From assembly GCA_023387985.1 (NCBI GenBank), contig JAEWHC010000009.1, positions 1,178,001-1,242,000 of the forward strand: a stretch of DNA of 64,000 nucleotides, in the 5' to 3' direction. Each line of letters starts with the position of its first letter. The first letter of the stretch is position 1. This document shows, piece by piece, positions 37,876 to 45,426 of the stretch. The notes below the pieces were generated by a model that saw only the letters and a program-made list of their open reading frames with translations, was not told the origin of the DNA and ran no database searches. The stretch is from Bacteroidota bacterium (GTDB lineage Bacteria > Bacteroidota > Bacteroidia > Chitinophagales > Chitinophagaceae). The position numbers and the translations under genes were made by a program.

Positions 37876-38545
37876 GAATTTCAAGTATGTTTTGGTCTTT
37901 TATTTTTTGCATGCGTATTTGAAGACTTGAGATCCAGGCTCCAAGCAGTGTCCAGCCAATTACAGCCGGCCAGAAAACGATCCGCATGGTAGGATCCACA
38001 TCATTCTGGCTCATGGCCGGATTGCCTTCGCCACCAGGATGCAGACTTTCAAATAAGCGGGGCAAAATGAAAAGCGTGGGGAAGAGCATAGCGTAGGCAA
38101 ATATGTTATAAACCGCGCTTACCCTTGCACGCTTGTCCATATCATCCATGGAAGAGCGCAGCAGGAAATAAGCAGCATAAATAAGTAGCGCAATCAGGGC
38201 CAGAATTTGCTTAATGTCATTGCTCCACGGCTTTCCCCAGGTATAAGTGGCCCACATGGCTCCGGTTAACAGGCCCAAAATGCCAAACAGCATTCCGGTA
38301 TTTGCATAAACCCGTGCAGCGATATCATAGCGCAGGTCGGGTTTTGATAAATATTTGATCGAATTAAAGACGGAAACCGAGAGCAGGATCATCATGCCAA
38401 ACCACATCGGCACATGGTAAAAAAGATTGCGGATTGATTCATTAATAATGGGTTGGGCCGGTACCCGGATCAACATTCCGGCAATCAATGCATAAAGGAT
38501 TAACGCTATAGAAAGTACCTTCCACCAGTGCTGTCTTATCATCAT
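37868..38545 (-). CDS. ccmC: Heme handling protein CcmC/CcsA for cytochrome c maturation
   Basis: A 225-residue inner-membrane protein with six predicted helices. NLFYHVPMWFGMM contains the first axial His candidate and GAMWATYTWGKPWSNDIKQ the tryptophan-rich heme-handling loop, a loose form of the WWD motif. A second periplasmic His is in ESLHPGGEG. In the Ccm pathway CcmC presents heme to CcmE. It precedes ccmD with an 8-nt overlap. A -7 element lies 36 nt upstream of the start. The other ccm genes in the window are placed 3.4 kb (ccmE) and 14.5 kb (ccmF) away. Confidence 0.88.
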   Translation of the reverse strand: MMIRQHWWKVLSIALILYALIAGMLIRVPAQPIINESIRNLFYHVPMWFGMMILLSVSVFNSIKYLSKPDLRYDIAARVYANTGMLFGILGLLTGAMWATYTWGKPWSNDIKQILALIALLIYAAYFLLRSSMDDMDKRARVSAVYNIFAYAMLFPTLFILPRLFESLHPGGEGNPAMSQNDVDPTMRIVFWPAVIGWTLLGAWISSLQIRMQKIKDQNILEIHD

Positions 38546-38581
38546 TTTTCCATCTTATTTGCTGAAATGAAGTTCCGCCTG

Positions 38582-38589
38582 CAAAGTTA
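38582..38589 (-). promoter_or_regulatory. -7 element upstream of ccmC
   Basis: On the minus strand the site reads TAACTTTG, a full match to TAnnTTTG, 36 nt before the ATG. No clear -33 TTG. Confidence 0.5.
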
Positions 38590-38676
38590 TGCGTATTACC
38601 TGCGAGAGGGAAATTTTACGGTAAATTTTCCAATTTGGCAAGGGTTTTAAAAGATTGTTACATGGTTTTCAATGAA

Positions 38677-39507
38677 TCATACAGACCATTCAGCCAATTC
38701 CATTTTTTCGCAGGCCTGTCGCAAAAAATTCGGCAGGATGTGGTTATGTGTAAACATGATCTTATCGGGATCGCTGAGGTGGTCGATCATGCTCCTCCAT
38801 TTGTCTTCACCATGGCTATCGATAACGGCTTTCTTTTTTTCTTCGGTTTGCAGGTACATCCGCATACCAATGGCATCCGCCTCGGGATGAAACTGCGTAC
38901 CAAAAAAATAGTCGTTGAAGCGGATGGCCATGATCGCTCTTTCCAGCGGAACATGGGGGCGTGCTTTTTCAATAGAAAGGATTTGCGCACCCATTTCACG
39001 GATCCTGCGATGATCCGGACTGATCACCTGGTAGTCGCGGCTATCCACCGCGTAAAATGGATCAGGAAGTCCGGCAAGCACCGGATCGGTTTGCAGCACC
39101 GGTAACCTGTGGACAGGAAACACGCCGAAGGAAGTGGATTTGCGTTTAATCAATTCCCCAACCTTGTACTGCCGGCAAATCAACTGGAAGCTATGGCAAA
39201 TGAAAAAGACCTGCTTTTTGGGAAATGTTTCCGGATCAGCATTAAAGGCCTCTATTTTATGCAGCCACCCAAAATAATGTTTCTCCCATTCGCTGCCCTC
39301 ACTATCCAGCGGACTGCCCGGGCCACCGGTACTGATGTAAATGTCGTATTCCGTTCCGGGTACTTCATTTTTCAGCCGCACGTCAAATTCGTCAAGCTGA
39401 ATTTCAAGACCGTGAAAATCACCGAAGCTGTAAACAATCTCCCGGATACAACGCATGCCCTGGTTGGCATGTCCTTCATACAAATCTAAAATGGCAATGT
39501 TTAGCAT
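38677..39507 (-). CDS. Class I glutamine amidotransferase-like protein in an amidoligase operon
   Basis: A 276-residue cytoplasmic protein with the triad glutaminase fold. The oxyanion strand is ISTGGPGSPLD at about 59-69. The nucleophile elbow is FFICHSFQLI with Cys104, and the His-Glu pair is in GTQFHPEAD (His207, Glu209). The sequence looks closest to the GMP synthase glutaminase group, but there is no synthetase domain and no purine genes are nearby. It is the third gene after the ATP-grasp and GCS2 ligases. It could supply ammonia to one of these ligases or cleave a gamma-glutamyl intermediate, as PuuD-type members do. A separate -7 element precedes it. Confidence 0.85.
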   Translation of the reverse strand: MLNIAILDLYEGHANQGMRCIREIVYSFGDFHGLEIQLDEFDVRLKNEVPGTEYDIYISTGGPGSPLDSEGSEWEKHYFGWLHKIEAFNADPETFPKKQVFFICHSFQLICRQYKVGELIKRKSTSFGVFPVHRLPVLQTDPVLAGLPDPFYAVDSRDYQVISPDHRRIREMGAQILSIEKARPHVPLERAIMAIRFNDYFFGTQFHPEADAIGMRMYLQTEEKKKAVIDSHGEDKWRSMIDHLSDPDKIMFTHNHILPNFLRQACEKMELAEWSV

Positions 39508-39539
39508 AAGACCAAATCCTGCAATAAACTCGAAAGCTG

Positions 39540-39547
39540 CAAAAATA
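39540..39547 (-). promoter_or_regulatory. Possible internal -7 element before the amidotransferase gene
   Basis: The minus strand reads TATTTTTG, a full TAnnTTTG match, 32 nt before the ATG at 39507 and inside the 115-nt gap after the GCS2 gene. Confidence 0.4.
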
Positions 39548-39622
39548 ACAGATTCCGCTTCAGGCCGCTGTGTTGTTTTGCACAGTTTTTTAAAATTAGT
39601 GCATCCTGTACCAGGAGATTTC

Positions 39623-40732
39623 CTACTTCAGGAAACTATCTTCAATATAGGCGGTAACCGCTTTCAGGTCACCATGAGTTTCCTCATAAACCTTCAGCTG
39701 GCGGTCGGCGCCGGTGCCGGTTTCCAATATGCGGCGAACCGTGTCTACACAATGGCGGCTCCCGAGATCATCCACTACATCGTCCACAAAATCAAGCAGT
39801 TCGTAAATCAGTGAACGGGTATTTACTTCTTGTTCCTTGCCAAAATCTATCAATGTGCCGTCGATGCCATACCGGCTGGCGCGCCATTTATTTTCATTGA
39901 TCAGAAATCTTGGATAAATGATAAAATTGAGGTTCTGGCTTTTTAATTTGTAAAGTTTTGCACATATGGCCTGGAAGAGGGCTGCGATAGCACATGTTTC
40001 ATCCACCGTCATGGGAATATCACAAATGCGGAATTCAACGGTATTGAAAAAAGGATGAACGCGCAGATCCCACCAGATCTTTTTTGCATTGTCAATACAA
40101 TTGGTTTTGATCAGCAGGTTTACAAAACGGTCGAATGTTTCCACATTATCAAAATATTCGGGCAGGCCGGTACGTGGAAATTTATCGAAGACCTTGGTTC
40201 GATAGCTTTTATAACCGGTTTTGCGGCCTTCCCAAAACGGACTGTTGGTGCTCAGCGCATAAACATGAGGCAAAAAATAACGCGCACTGTTGGCAATGTG
40301 CATAGCCATATCCCGCGATTCCATGCCTACATGCACATGCAAGCCAAAAATCAGGTTGCTTCTTGCAGCATCCTGAAGTTCCTGTATAAGTTCATTGTAT
40401 CGGATATGATCGGTGATCAATTGCTTTTCCCAACTGCTGAATGGATGCGTGCCGCTTGCTGCAAGGCTGAGGCCGAGATCGCCGGCAATGGTTTTTATTG
40501 TATGCCGAAGGGTGCTGATGTCCTTATGGGCGGTATCAATGTCCTGGCAAACATCAGTGCCAACTTCCACAACGGCCTGGTGCATTTCGGCTTTTACCTT
40601 ATCCCGGATGACTTTCTGGCCTTCGGAAACGATCTTCTGCTCATGGCTTTTCAGTTCTTTTGTTTCGGGATCGAGCACCATGTATTCCTCCTCTATGCCG
40701 AGGGTAAAATGTTTATAAGAAATGGATGCCAT
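39623..40732 (-). CDS. GCS2/YbdK-family carboxylate-amine ligase
   Basis: This 369-residue ligase belongs to the glutamine-synthetase-like GCS2 group (glutamate-cysteine ligase type 2, YbdK). The ATG at 40732 was chosen because the family pattern starts right after it (YKHFTLGIEEEYMVLDPET) and a longer frame would overlap the upstream gene. Metal and ATP-binding motifs are LGIEEEY, GLHVHVGM, SPFWEGRKTGYKSYR and DLRVHPFFNTVEFRICD, with conserved His/Glu ligands. Members join an amino group to a carboxylate with ATP. It follows the ATP-grasp gene by 50 nt and precedes the amidotransferase. The substrate is unknown; a gamma-glutamyl product is plausible. Confidence 0.9.
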   Translation of the reverse strand: MASISYKHFTLGIEEEYMVLDPETKELKSHEQKIVSEGQKVIRDKVKAEMHQAVVEVGTDVCQDIDTAHKDISTLRHTIKTIAGDLGLSLAASGTHPFSSWEKQLITDHIRYNELIQELQDAARSNLIFGLHVHVGMESRDMAMHIANSARYFLPHVYALSTNSPFWEGRKTGYKSYRTKVFDKFPRTGLPEYFDNVETFDRFVNLLIKTNCIDNAKKIWWDLRVHPFFNTVEFRICDIPMTVDETCAIAALFQAICAKLYKLKSQNLNFIIYPRFLINENKWRASRYGIDGTLIDFGKEQEVNTRSLIYELLDFVDDVVDDLGSRHCVDTVRRILETGTGADRQLKVYEETHGDLKAVTAYIEDSFLK

Positions 40733-40782
40733 ATTGCTGGTTCTTGTTGTTTTTACGAATGTGGAATTACAGTGATACCGGC

Positions 40783-41736
40783 TCAGGCCAGGGGCCAGCC
40801 GGAGATGCTTGAACGCAGGTATTCGCCCCATGTCAGGTTGTCCTTTCCCGGTTTCTGTGCATAGGCCCGCTCAATGCAATAATTGGCCATGGTTTCCACA
40901 ATCCATTCAAAATTTTCCGGACCTACACTATGAATATCGGCGTCTGGTGCGGGATTGCAAAAATCGATGGCGTAAGGTATTCCATCACGCAGGGCAAGCT
41001 CAACCGTATTGAGATCATAACCCAGGTATTTATTGATGCGGAACACAATATTTTCCATTTCGCGATACAATTGCGAATCCGGATTGAAATCGGCAACATA
41101 ACGAAGATGATGCGGGTTGCGCGGTTCATACGGCATGATGCGTACGTATTTTCCGCCTACACAATAACATCGGTAATATTGGTCAAATACAATTTCTTCC
41201 TGCAGCATCATCACCAACTGGCCGGTTTCTTTATGCCGTTCAAAAAACTCGTCTATATTGTTCAATTTGTAAACGCTTTTCCAGCCGCCGCCCGCAAAGG
41301 GTTTCATATATGCCGGAAATCCTATGTAATTGAAAATGCTCTCCCAATCGAGGGGATAGGTAAGGTTGGAAAAAGAATCGTCAGAGGTGTCCTCCGGCAG
41401 ATCATGGCTCGGGAGAATCACTGTATTGGGAACCGGCACACCGATTTTGGTAGCCAGGCAATTGTTGAAGAATTTTTCATCCGCACTCCACCAAAAAGGG
41501 TTATTGATGACTGCTGTACCGGTTAGTGCGGCATTTTTCAAGAAAGCCCGGTAAAAAGGCACGTCCTGCGAAATGCGGTCGACGATAACGGAATAGCCGC
41601 AATCTTCACCCTGTACCACTTTGGAAATGTTTACCGGTTCAGCCAATAAACTGTCAGCTCCTTTACTGTTGATCCGCTCCACCAGTGCCTGTGGAAAGGA
41701 ACGTTCCTTCCCGAAGAGAACCCCTATCTTTTTCAT
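40783..41736 (-). CDS. RimK-like ATP-grasp ligase, first gene of an amidoligase operon
   Basis: A 317-residue ATP-grasp protein. The N-terminal pre-ATP-grasp domain begins MKKIGVLFGKERSFPQALV. The nucleotide-binding part includes SADEKFFNNCLATKIGVPVPNT and FPAYMKPFAGGGWKSVYKL. The grip and metal-binding part includes MLQEEIVFDQYYRCYCVGGKYVRIMPYEP and AIDFCNPAPDADIHS, where an Asp and an Asn take the places of the usual E-x-N magnesium ligands. The fold couples a carboxylate to an amine through an acyl phosphate. A TATATTTG element lies 32 nt upstream. With the GCS2 and amidotransferase genes it forms a likely small-molecule peptide or amide pathway. Confidence 0.87.
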   Translation of the reverse strand: MKKIGVLFGKERSFPQALVERINSKGADSLLAEPVNISKVVQGEDCGYSVIVDRISQDVPFYRAFLKNAALTGTAVINNPFWWSADEKFFNNCLATKIGVPVPNTVILPSHDLPEDTSDDSFSNLTYPLDWESIFNYIGFPAYMKPFAGGGWKSVYKLNNIDEFFERHKETGQLVMMLQEEIVFDQYYRCYCVGGKYVRIMPYEPRNPHHLRYVADFNPDSQLYREMENIVFRINKYLGYDLNTVELALRDGIPYAIDFCNPAPDADIHSVGPENFEWIVETMANYCIERAYAQKPGKDNLTWGEYLRSSISGWPLA

Positions 41737-41768
41737 AAATGATTTTGTTAATGCTTATTAAATGTTTT

Positions 41769-41776
41769 CAAATATA
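41769..41776 (-). promoter_or_regulatory. -7 element of the amidoligase operon
   Basis: On the minus strand the site reads TATATTTG, a full TAnnTTTG match 32 nt before the ATP-grasp ATG. Confidence 0.55.
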
Positions 41777-41907
41777 AGGATGTGCTGGTAATAGTATAAA
41801 AGGTAGAATTCAAAATACTTAAATATTGGTCAATTGCTAATTTGATGACATCGTTTGCGAAAATGGTTAAATTGAATGAATACATGTCCTGATGCGTCTT
41901 TTTGACT

Positions 41908-41915
41908 TAAATTTG
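41908..41915 (+). promoter_or_regulatory. -7 element upstream of ccmE
   Basis: TAAATTTG matches TAnnTTTG and ends 21 nt before the ATG at 41937. No -33 TTG at the consensus distance. Confidence 0.5.
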
Positions 41916-41936
41916 CGACAATAATCCCGGTACCGC

Positions 41937-42344
41937 ATGAAAAAATTACACATTTTGCTTTTGGTAGGTATTGCTGCAGCCATCGCCATACTGGTAAGCT
42001 ATACCACCGATCTGTCAACTTACGATACCATTGCATCAGCTAAAGAAAAAGAAGGAACCTACGTACACCTTATCGCCAAACTTGACAAAACCTCACCCAT
42101 CAACTATGACCCGCTGACCAATCCGAACTTCTGTTCCTTTACCGTTGTGGATTCATTGGGCGGAGTTACCAAAGTGTACAGCAATATGCCAAAACCGCAT
42201 GACCTTGAAATGAGTGAACGCGTGGTACTTAAAGGGCGGATGCAACAGGATGGCTTTCATTGCGATGAGATCCTGCTGAAATGTCCGAGCAAGTATAAAG
42301 ATGATATGGAAATGGCAGGCCGTCAGCTTGAGCAACAATCTTAA
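41937..42344 (+). CDS. ccmE: CcmE-type heme chaperone with a CxxxY motif
   Basis: A 135-residue protein anchored by one N-terminal helix (LHILLLVGIAAAIAILVSY), with an OB-fold periplasmic domain: YVHLIAKLD, FCSFTVVDSLGG, VYSNMPKPHDLEMSERVVLKG. The heme-attachment region near the end reads LLKCPSKYKDD, so Cys116 stands where classical CcmE has the heme-binding His, with Tyr120 kept four residues later (CxxxY). Such variant CcmE proteins are known in some archaea and bacteria. It takes heme from CcmC and passes it to CcmF. It is transcribed divergently from the amidoligase operon. Confidence 0.87.
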   Translation: MKKLHILLLVGIAAAIAILVSYTTDLSTYDTIASAKEKEGTYVHLIAKLDKTSPINYDPLTNPNFCSFTVVDSLGGVTKVYSNMPKPHDLEMSERVVLKGRMQQDGFHCDEILLKCPSKYKDDMEMAGRQLEQQS

Positions 42345-42470
42345 TGTCTGTGGCAATTGATTTTCGAATGCTGAAAATCGGTAATTTGCCATCTCAAACT
42401 ATTCTTGCCTATAGCTTTTTGCTGTAGGCATTTTTGCATAAACTCAGAAAACCAACCGAAAGAACAGGTT

Positions 42471-43790
42471 ATGAAAGTGATGAAATTTGGCGGCACCAGC
42501 GTGGGGCAGCCCGGGCGGATGAAGGCGGTAGCCGAAATTGTTACCCGCGATGACGAAAATAAAATTATTGTACTCAGCGCATTGAGCGGCACAACCAATG
42601 CCCTTGTGGAAATAAGCGATGCCCTGCTTCAGGGGAATAAACAGGAAGCGAAGGAAAAGATAGATGCGCTTGAATCCGCTTATCATCAATTTGCCGGAGA
42701 CCTGCTCCAAAAGCCTGAAAGCCTTGAAAAAGCAGGGGAAGTGATCGCCGAGCATTTCGAATTCATGAACATCATCCTGAAGATATCTTTCAGTGAAGCC
42801 CTGAATAAAGACATTCTCGCACAAGGTGAATTACTGAGTACCAAATTGTTCAGTATTTACCTTTCGGAGATCGGGCAGGTACATGTGCTTTTGCCTGCCC
42901 TGGAATTCATGACCATAGGGCCAAATGATGAGCCACAACTGGGCAGCATCCGCGTAAAACTGAATCAGTTGCTCAATAAACATGAAGACATCCGCCTTTT
43001 TGTGACCCAGGGGTATATCTGTAAAAATACCCGCGGTGAGGTGGATAACCTGCGCCGGGGTGGCAGCGATTATTCGGCTTCACTTATCAGCGCGGCGGTG
43101 AATGCCTCCGTTTGTGAAATCTGGACAGATATTGACGGTATGCACAATAACGATCCGCGCATTTGTGATAAAACGGTGCCCATTCATCATCTCAGTTTCG
43201 ATGAAGCCGCCGAGCTTGCTTATTTTGGCGCAAAAATCCTGCATCCGGCTTCCATATGGCCTGCCCAGCATTACCAAATCCCGGTAAAGCTGCTCAACAC
43301 TATGGATCCTTCAGGCGAGGGAACTACCATTTCAGGAGATATTGAAAGCACAGGCATAAAAGCTGTGGCTGCCAAAGATGGCATCTACGCAATTCATATT
43401 CGCAGCAGCCGCATGTTGCTCGCTTATGGATTTTTGCGCAAAGTATTTGAAGTGTTTGAAAAATACCGCACTTCCATCGATATGATCACCACTTCAGAAG
43501 TGGCTGTTTCCGTTACAATAGACAATTCCACTTATCTGCAGAATATCCTGGCGGAACTTCAGCCATTTGGAACAGTAAGCTTTGAAGACAACCAATCCAT
43601 TGTATCGGTGGTGGGACAGGAAATTACCGACACGGACAATGTGCTGATGAAATTATTTGATGCCCTTGAAGATATCCCCGTGCGCATGGTGAGCTATGGC
43701 GGAAGCCGGCACAACATCAGCCTGCTGGTACCCGGCGAATTCCGCACCCAAACGCTCAGGGCCATAAACGAAAAGCTATTCGGTCTTTAG
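42471..43790 (+). CDS. lysC: Monofunctional aspartate kinase
   Basis: A 439-residue cytoplasmic enzyme that phosphorylates aspartate, the first step to lysine, methionine and threonine. The ATG at 42471 starts MKVMKFGGTSVG, the universal aspartokinase N-terminus; the frame upstream is not conserved. LSALSGTTNALVEI, VTQGYICKNTRGEVDNLRRGGSDYSASL and EIWTDIDGMHNNDPR are the catalytic and nucleotide-binding blocks. Two C-terminal ACT domains follow (about 300-439: IRSSRMLLAYGFLRKVFEVF and ISLLVPGEFRTQTL), so feedback inhibition is expected. No homoserine dehydrogenase domain is fused. A CATTTTTG sequence (42429-42436) with TTG 21 nt upstream may be its promoter. Confidence 0.94.
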   Translation: MKVMKFGGTSVGQPGRMKAVAEIVTRDDENKIIVLSALSGTTNALVEISDALLQGNKQEAKEKIDALESAYHQFAGDLLQKPESLEKAGEVIAEHFEFMNIILKISFSEALNKDILAQGELLSTKLFSIYLSEIGQVHVLLPALEFMTIGPNDEPQLGSIRVKLNQLLNKHEDIRLFVTQGYICKNTRGEVDNLRRGGSDYSASLISAAVNASVCEIWTDIDGMHNNDPRICDKTVPIHHLSFDEAAELAYFGAKILHPASIWPAQHYQIPVKLLNTMDPSGEGTTISGDIESTGIKAVAAKDGIYAIHIRSSRMLLAYGFLRKVFEVFEKYRTSIDMITTSEVAVSVTIDNSTYLQNILAELQPFGTVSFEDNQSIVSVVGQEITDTDNVLMKLFDALEDIPVRMVSYGGSRHNISLLVPGEFRTQTLRAINEKLFGL

Positions 43791-43874
43791 AAAGGGATAA
43801 ACTTTCATTAGCAGTATTTCCATTCATCTTCCGCGAAAGAACCGGGCGCCTGATCCGGAAATCAATGCTAACCT

Positions 43875-44375
43875 CTAAAAAGACATATCATCAGCACTTG
43901 GTCCATAGGAAGCGGGAACATTGATATCGTTCAAGCGGTAATAAACGCCAAGTTGAGCCCGGTGGTGTTTGATCTGGCTCAATGCATGGCGGAAAGCAGC
44001 ATATTTGCTCCATTCGGACAATTTGTGACCGGCATTGTAAAGTCCCCAGGTTTTTTGAAGATCAGCCGCGTCAAAAACTGAAAGCGCTTTTCTGGAATTG
44101 CTGAATTCCCGCTCCATCAGGATTTCAAAATCTTCGCGGGATACCGGCGCGTTGGGAATTATATCCGCGTGGTCGGCAAAATCCAGTTTTTCTGTTTTGG
44201 CCATCATGCCCGGCCACCCGAAAATTTCAACAATATGCTGAAGCAAAGCGCCCATTTCGGTACTTTTTTCATGGGGCTTATAGCCGGATTTTTCGGCCGG
44301 ATAAACACCAATGAATTTTTTGGTTATGTTATATTCCTGTTCCAGTTCTTCAAGCAGCGAATCAATGATGTTCAT
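43875..44375 (-). CDS. DinB-family protein
   Basis: A 166-residue four-helix-bundle protein of the DinB/YfiT type. The first helix MNIIDSLLEELEQEY is followed by YKPHEKSTEMGALLQHIVEIFGW, where one metal-ligand His lies, and the last helices contain HALSQIKHHRAQLGVYYRL with the other two His residues. The three-His arrangement binds a divalent metal in the family. Some members act in thiol (bacillithiol/mycothiol) transfer; others have no known role. No neighbour clarifies this one. It is a single gene. Confidence 0.85.
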   Translation of the reverse strand: MNIIDSLLEELEQEYNITKKFIGVYPAEKSGYKPHEKSTEMGALLQHIVEIFGWPGMMAKTEKLDFADHADIIPNAPVSREDFEILMEREFSNSRKALSVFDAADLQKTWGLYNAGHKLSEWSKYAAFRHALSQIKHHRAQLGVYYRLNDINVPASYGPSADDMSF

Positions 44376-44499
44376 TTTTTTTGGATTTATAAGGAATTAA
44401 AATTAGCGTAAATACATTTTAGTTCCGTGTTTTATTGCAGAGGTTGAATTTTCTTTATTGGAGAGGCGTGGAAACTCCAAGCGCGTGCACTCCATTTCC

Positions 44500-45426
44500 T
44501 TAGTTTTTTAGCCAGCGCAAATAGTAAGGAAGGTCATTCCATTTCCGGAAATAATAAGGCTGGTTTTCCGCCCCCAAAATGGAATAAAAATGAGCGACAC
44601 CGGGAAGGTCGGAACCTTCTAAATCCAGGATATGCCCCGTGCCGGAAAGCTCGCGGATAACGGCATCGTAAAGAAAATGATTGCTTTTGAGCGCTTTCCC
44701 TTTTCCGGTGATATTGGAAACCAGGTTGTAATAACGGTTTTTGTATTTAAGCAGCAGAATGGAGGACATTCTTTCGCCGTTTTCATCCAGGCATTCCCGG
44801 CAGTAGAGATTGCCGGAGGCATCCATGGCTGCACAAAGCTGCGCAAATTGCCGGTATTGCGCTGAGGTTAACTCCGGCATCAGCTTTCCATAAAGAGTTG
44901 CATACTCAGCGATCGCGGTATTAAAAAGGGCCTGTGCATTTAGCCGTAATCCATTTTTATCAGCCCGTTTTACATTTTTTGCGAAATCATAATGATATTT
45001 TGCCCGAATGTCCCGGTAGGAAAGTGAAAGGTCAAGAACGTAATTTGTTTTTATTGTCTCGGGATGCTGGGTTTTTGCGGGATGTGCATGGTTCAAAAAG
45101 ATTTCCGCGAAAGCGAAATGCCGTTTTGCTTCAAGGATAAACGCCGCTTCCAGTTGGGGAGTAATGGCATTCATATAAAAAATGCCGGATTGTTGCGTGA
45201 AGGCGGGTTGATATAAATAAAGAATTCCATATTTTTTGCGCCAGGGCAAAGGCATTACGGCCTCATAGTCTCCCAAAACAAGGCCATCCCATTGGTTGCC
45301 GGCCATATGGTCAAGGTGTAGCGAGGTGGCATAAAGCAATCCATTGGGAGACCGGTACACACAACCATCCCATTTGGCTTTATCGATTTCTCCATTGGGC
45401 AGGTATCGTATGCGGGATGCTTTCAT
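44500..45426 (-). CDS. FemAB-like acyl-CoA N-acyltransferase of unknown substrate
   Basis: A 308-residue cytoplasmic protein that looks like a GNAT/FemAB-type transferase. The N-terminal part VYRSPNGLLYATSLHLDHMAGNQWDGLVLGDYEAVMPLPWRKK is split into strands typical of the first half-domain. LSYRDIRAKYHYDFAKNVKRA and SSILLLKYKNRYYNLV, then FLYDAVIREL and GVAHFYSILGAENQPYY, follow the second GNAT-like half. The closing WNDLPYYLRWLKN is a feature shared by Bacteroidota homologues. Its ATG overlaps the stop of the M1 peptidase gene (TGATG), so it belongs to that operon. The acceptor is unknown. Confidence 0.65.
   Translation of the reverse strand: MKASRIRYLPNGEIDKAKWDGCVYRSPNGLLYATSLHLDHMAGNQWDGLVLGDYEAVMPLPWRKKYGILYLYQPAFTQQSGIFYMNAITPQLEAAFILEAKRHFAFAEIFLNHAHPAKTQHPETIKTNYVLDLSLSYRDIRAKYHYDFAKNVKRADKNGLRLNAQALFNTAIAEYATLYGKLMPELTSAQYRQFAQLCAAMDASGNLYCRECLDENGERMSSILLLKYKNRYYNLVSNITGKGKALKSNHFLYDAVIRELSGTGHILDLEGSDLPGVAHFYSILGAENQPYYFRKWNDLPYYLRWLKN

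Noticed and set aside
42345..42470. Lysine riboswitch or leader peptide before aspartokinase
   Set aside because: The 126-nt gap shows no recognisable riboswitch core or terminator/antiterminator pair.
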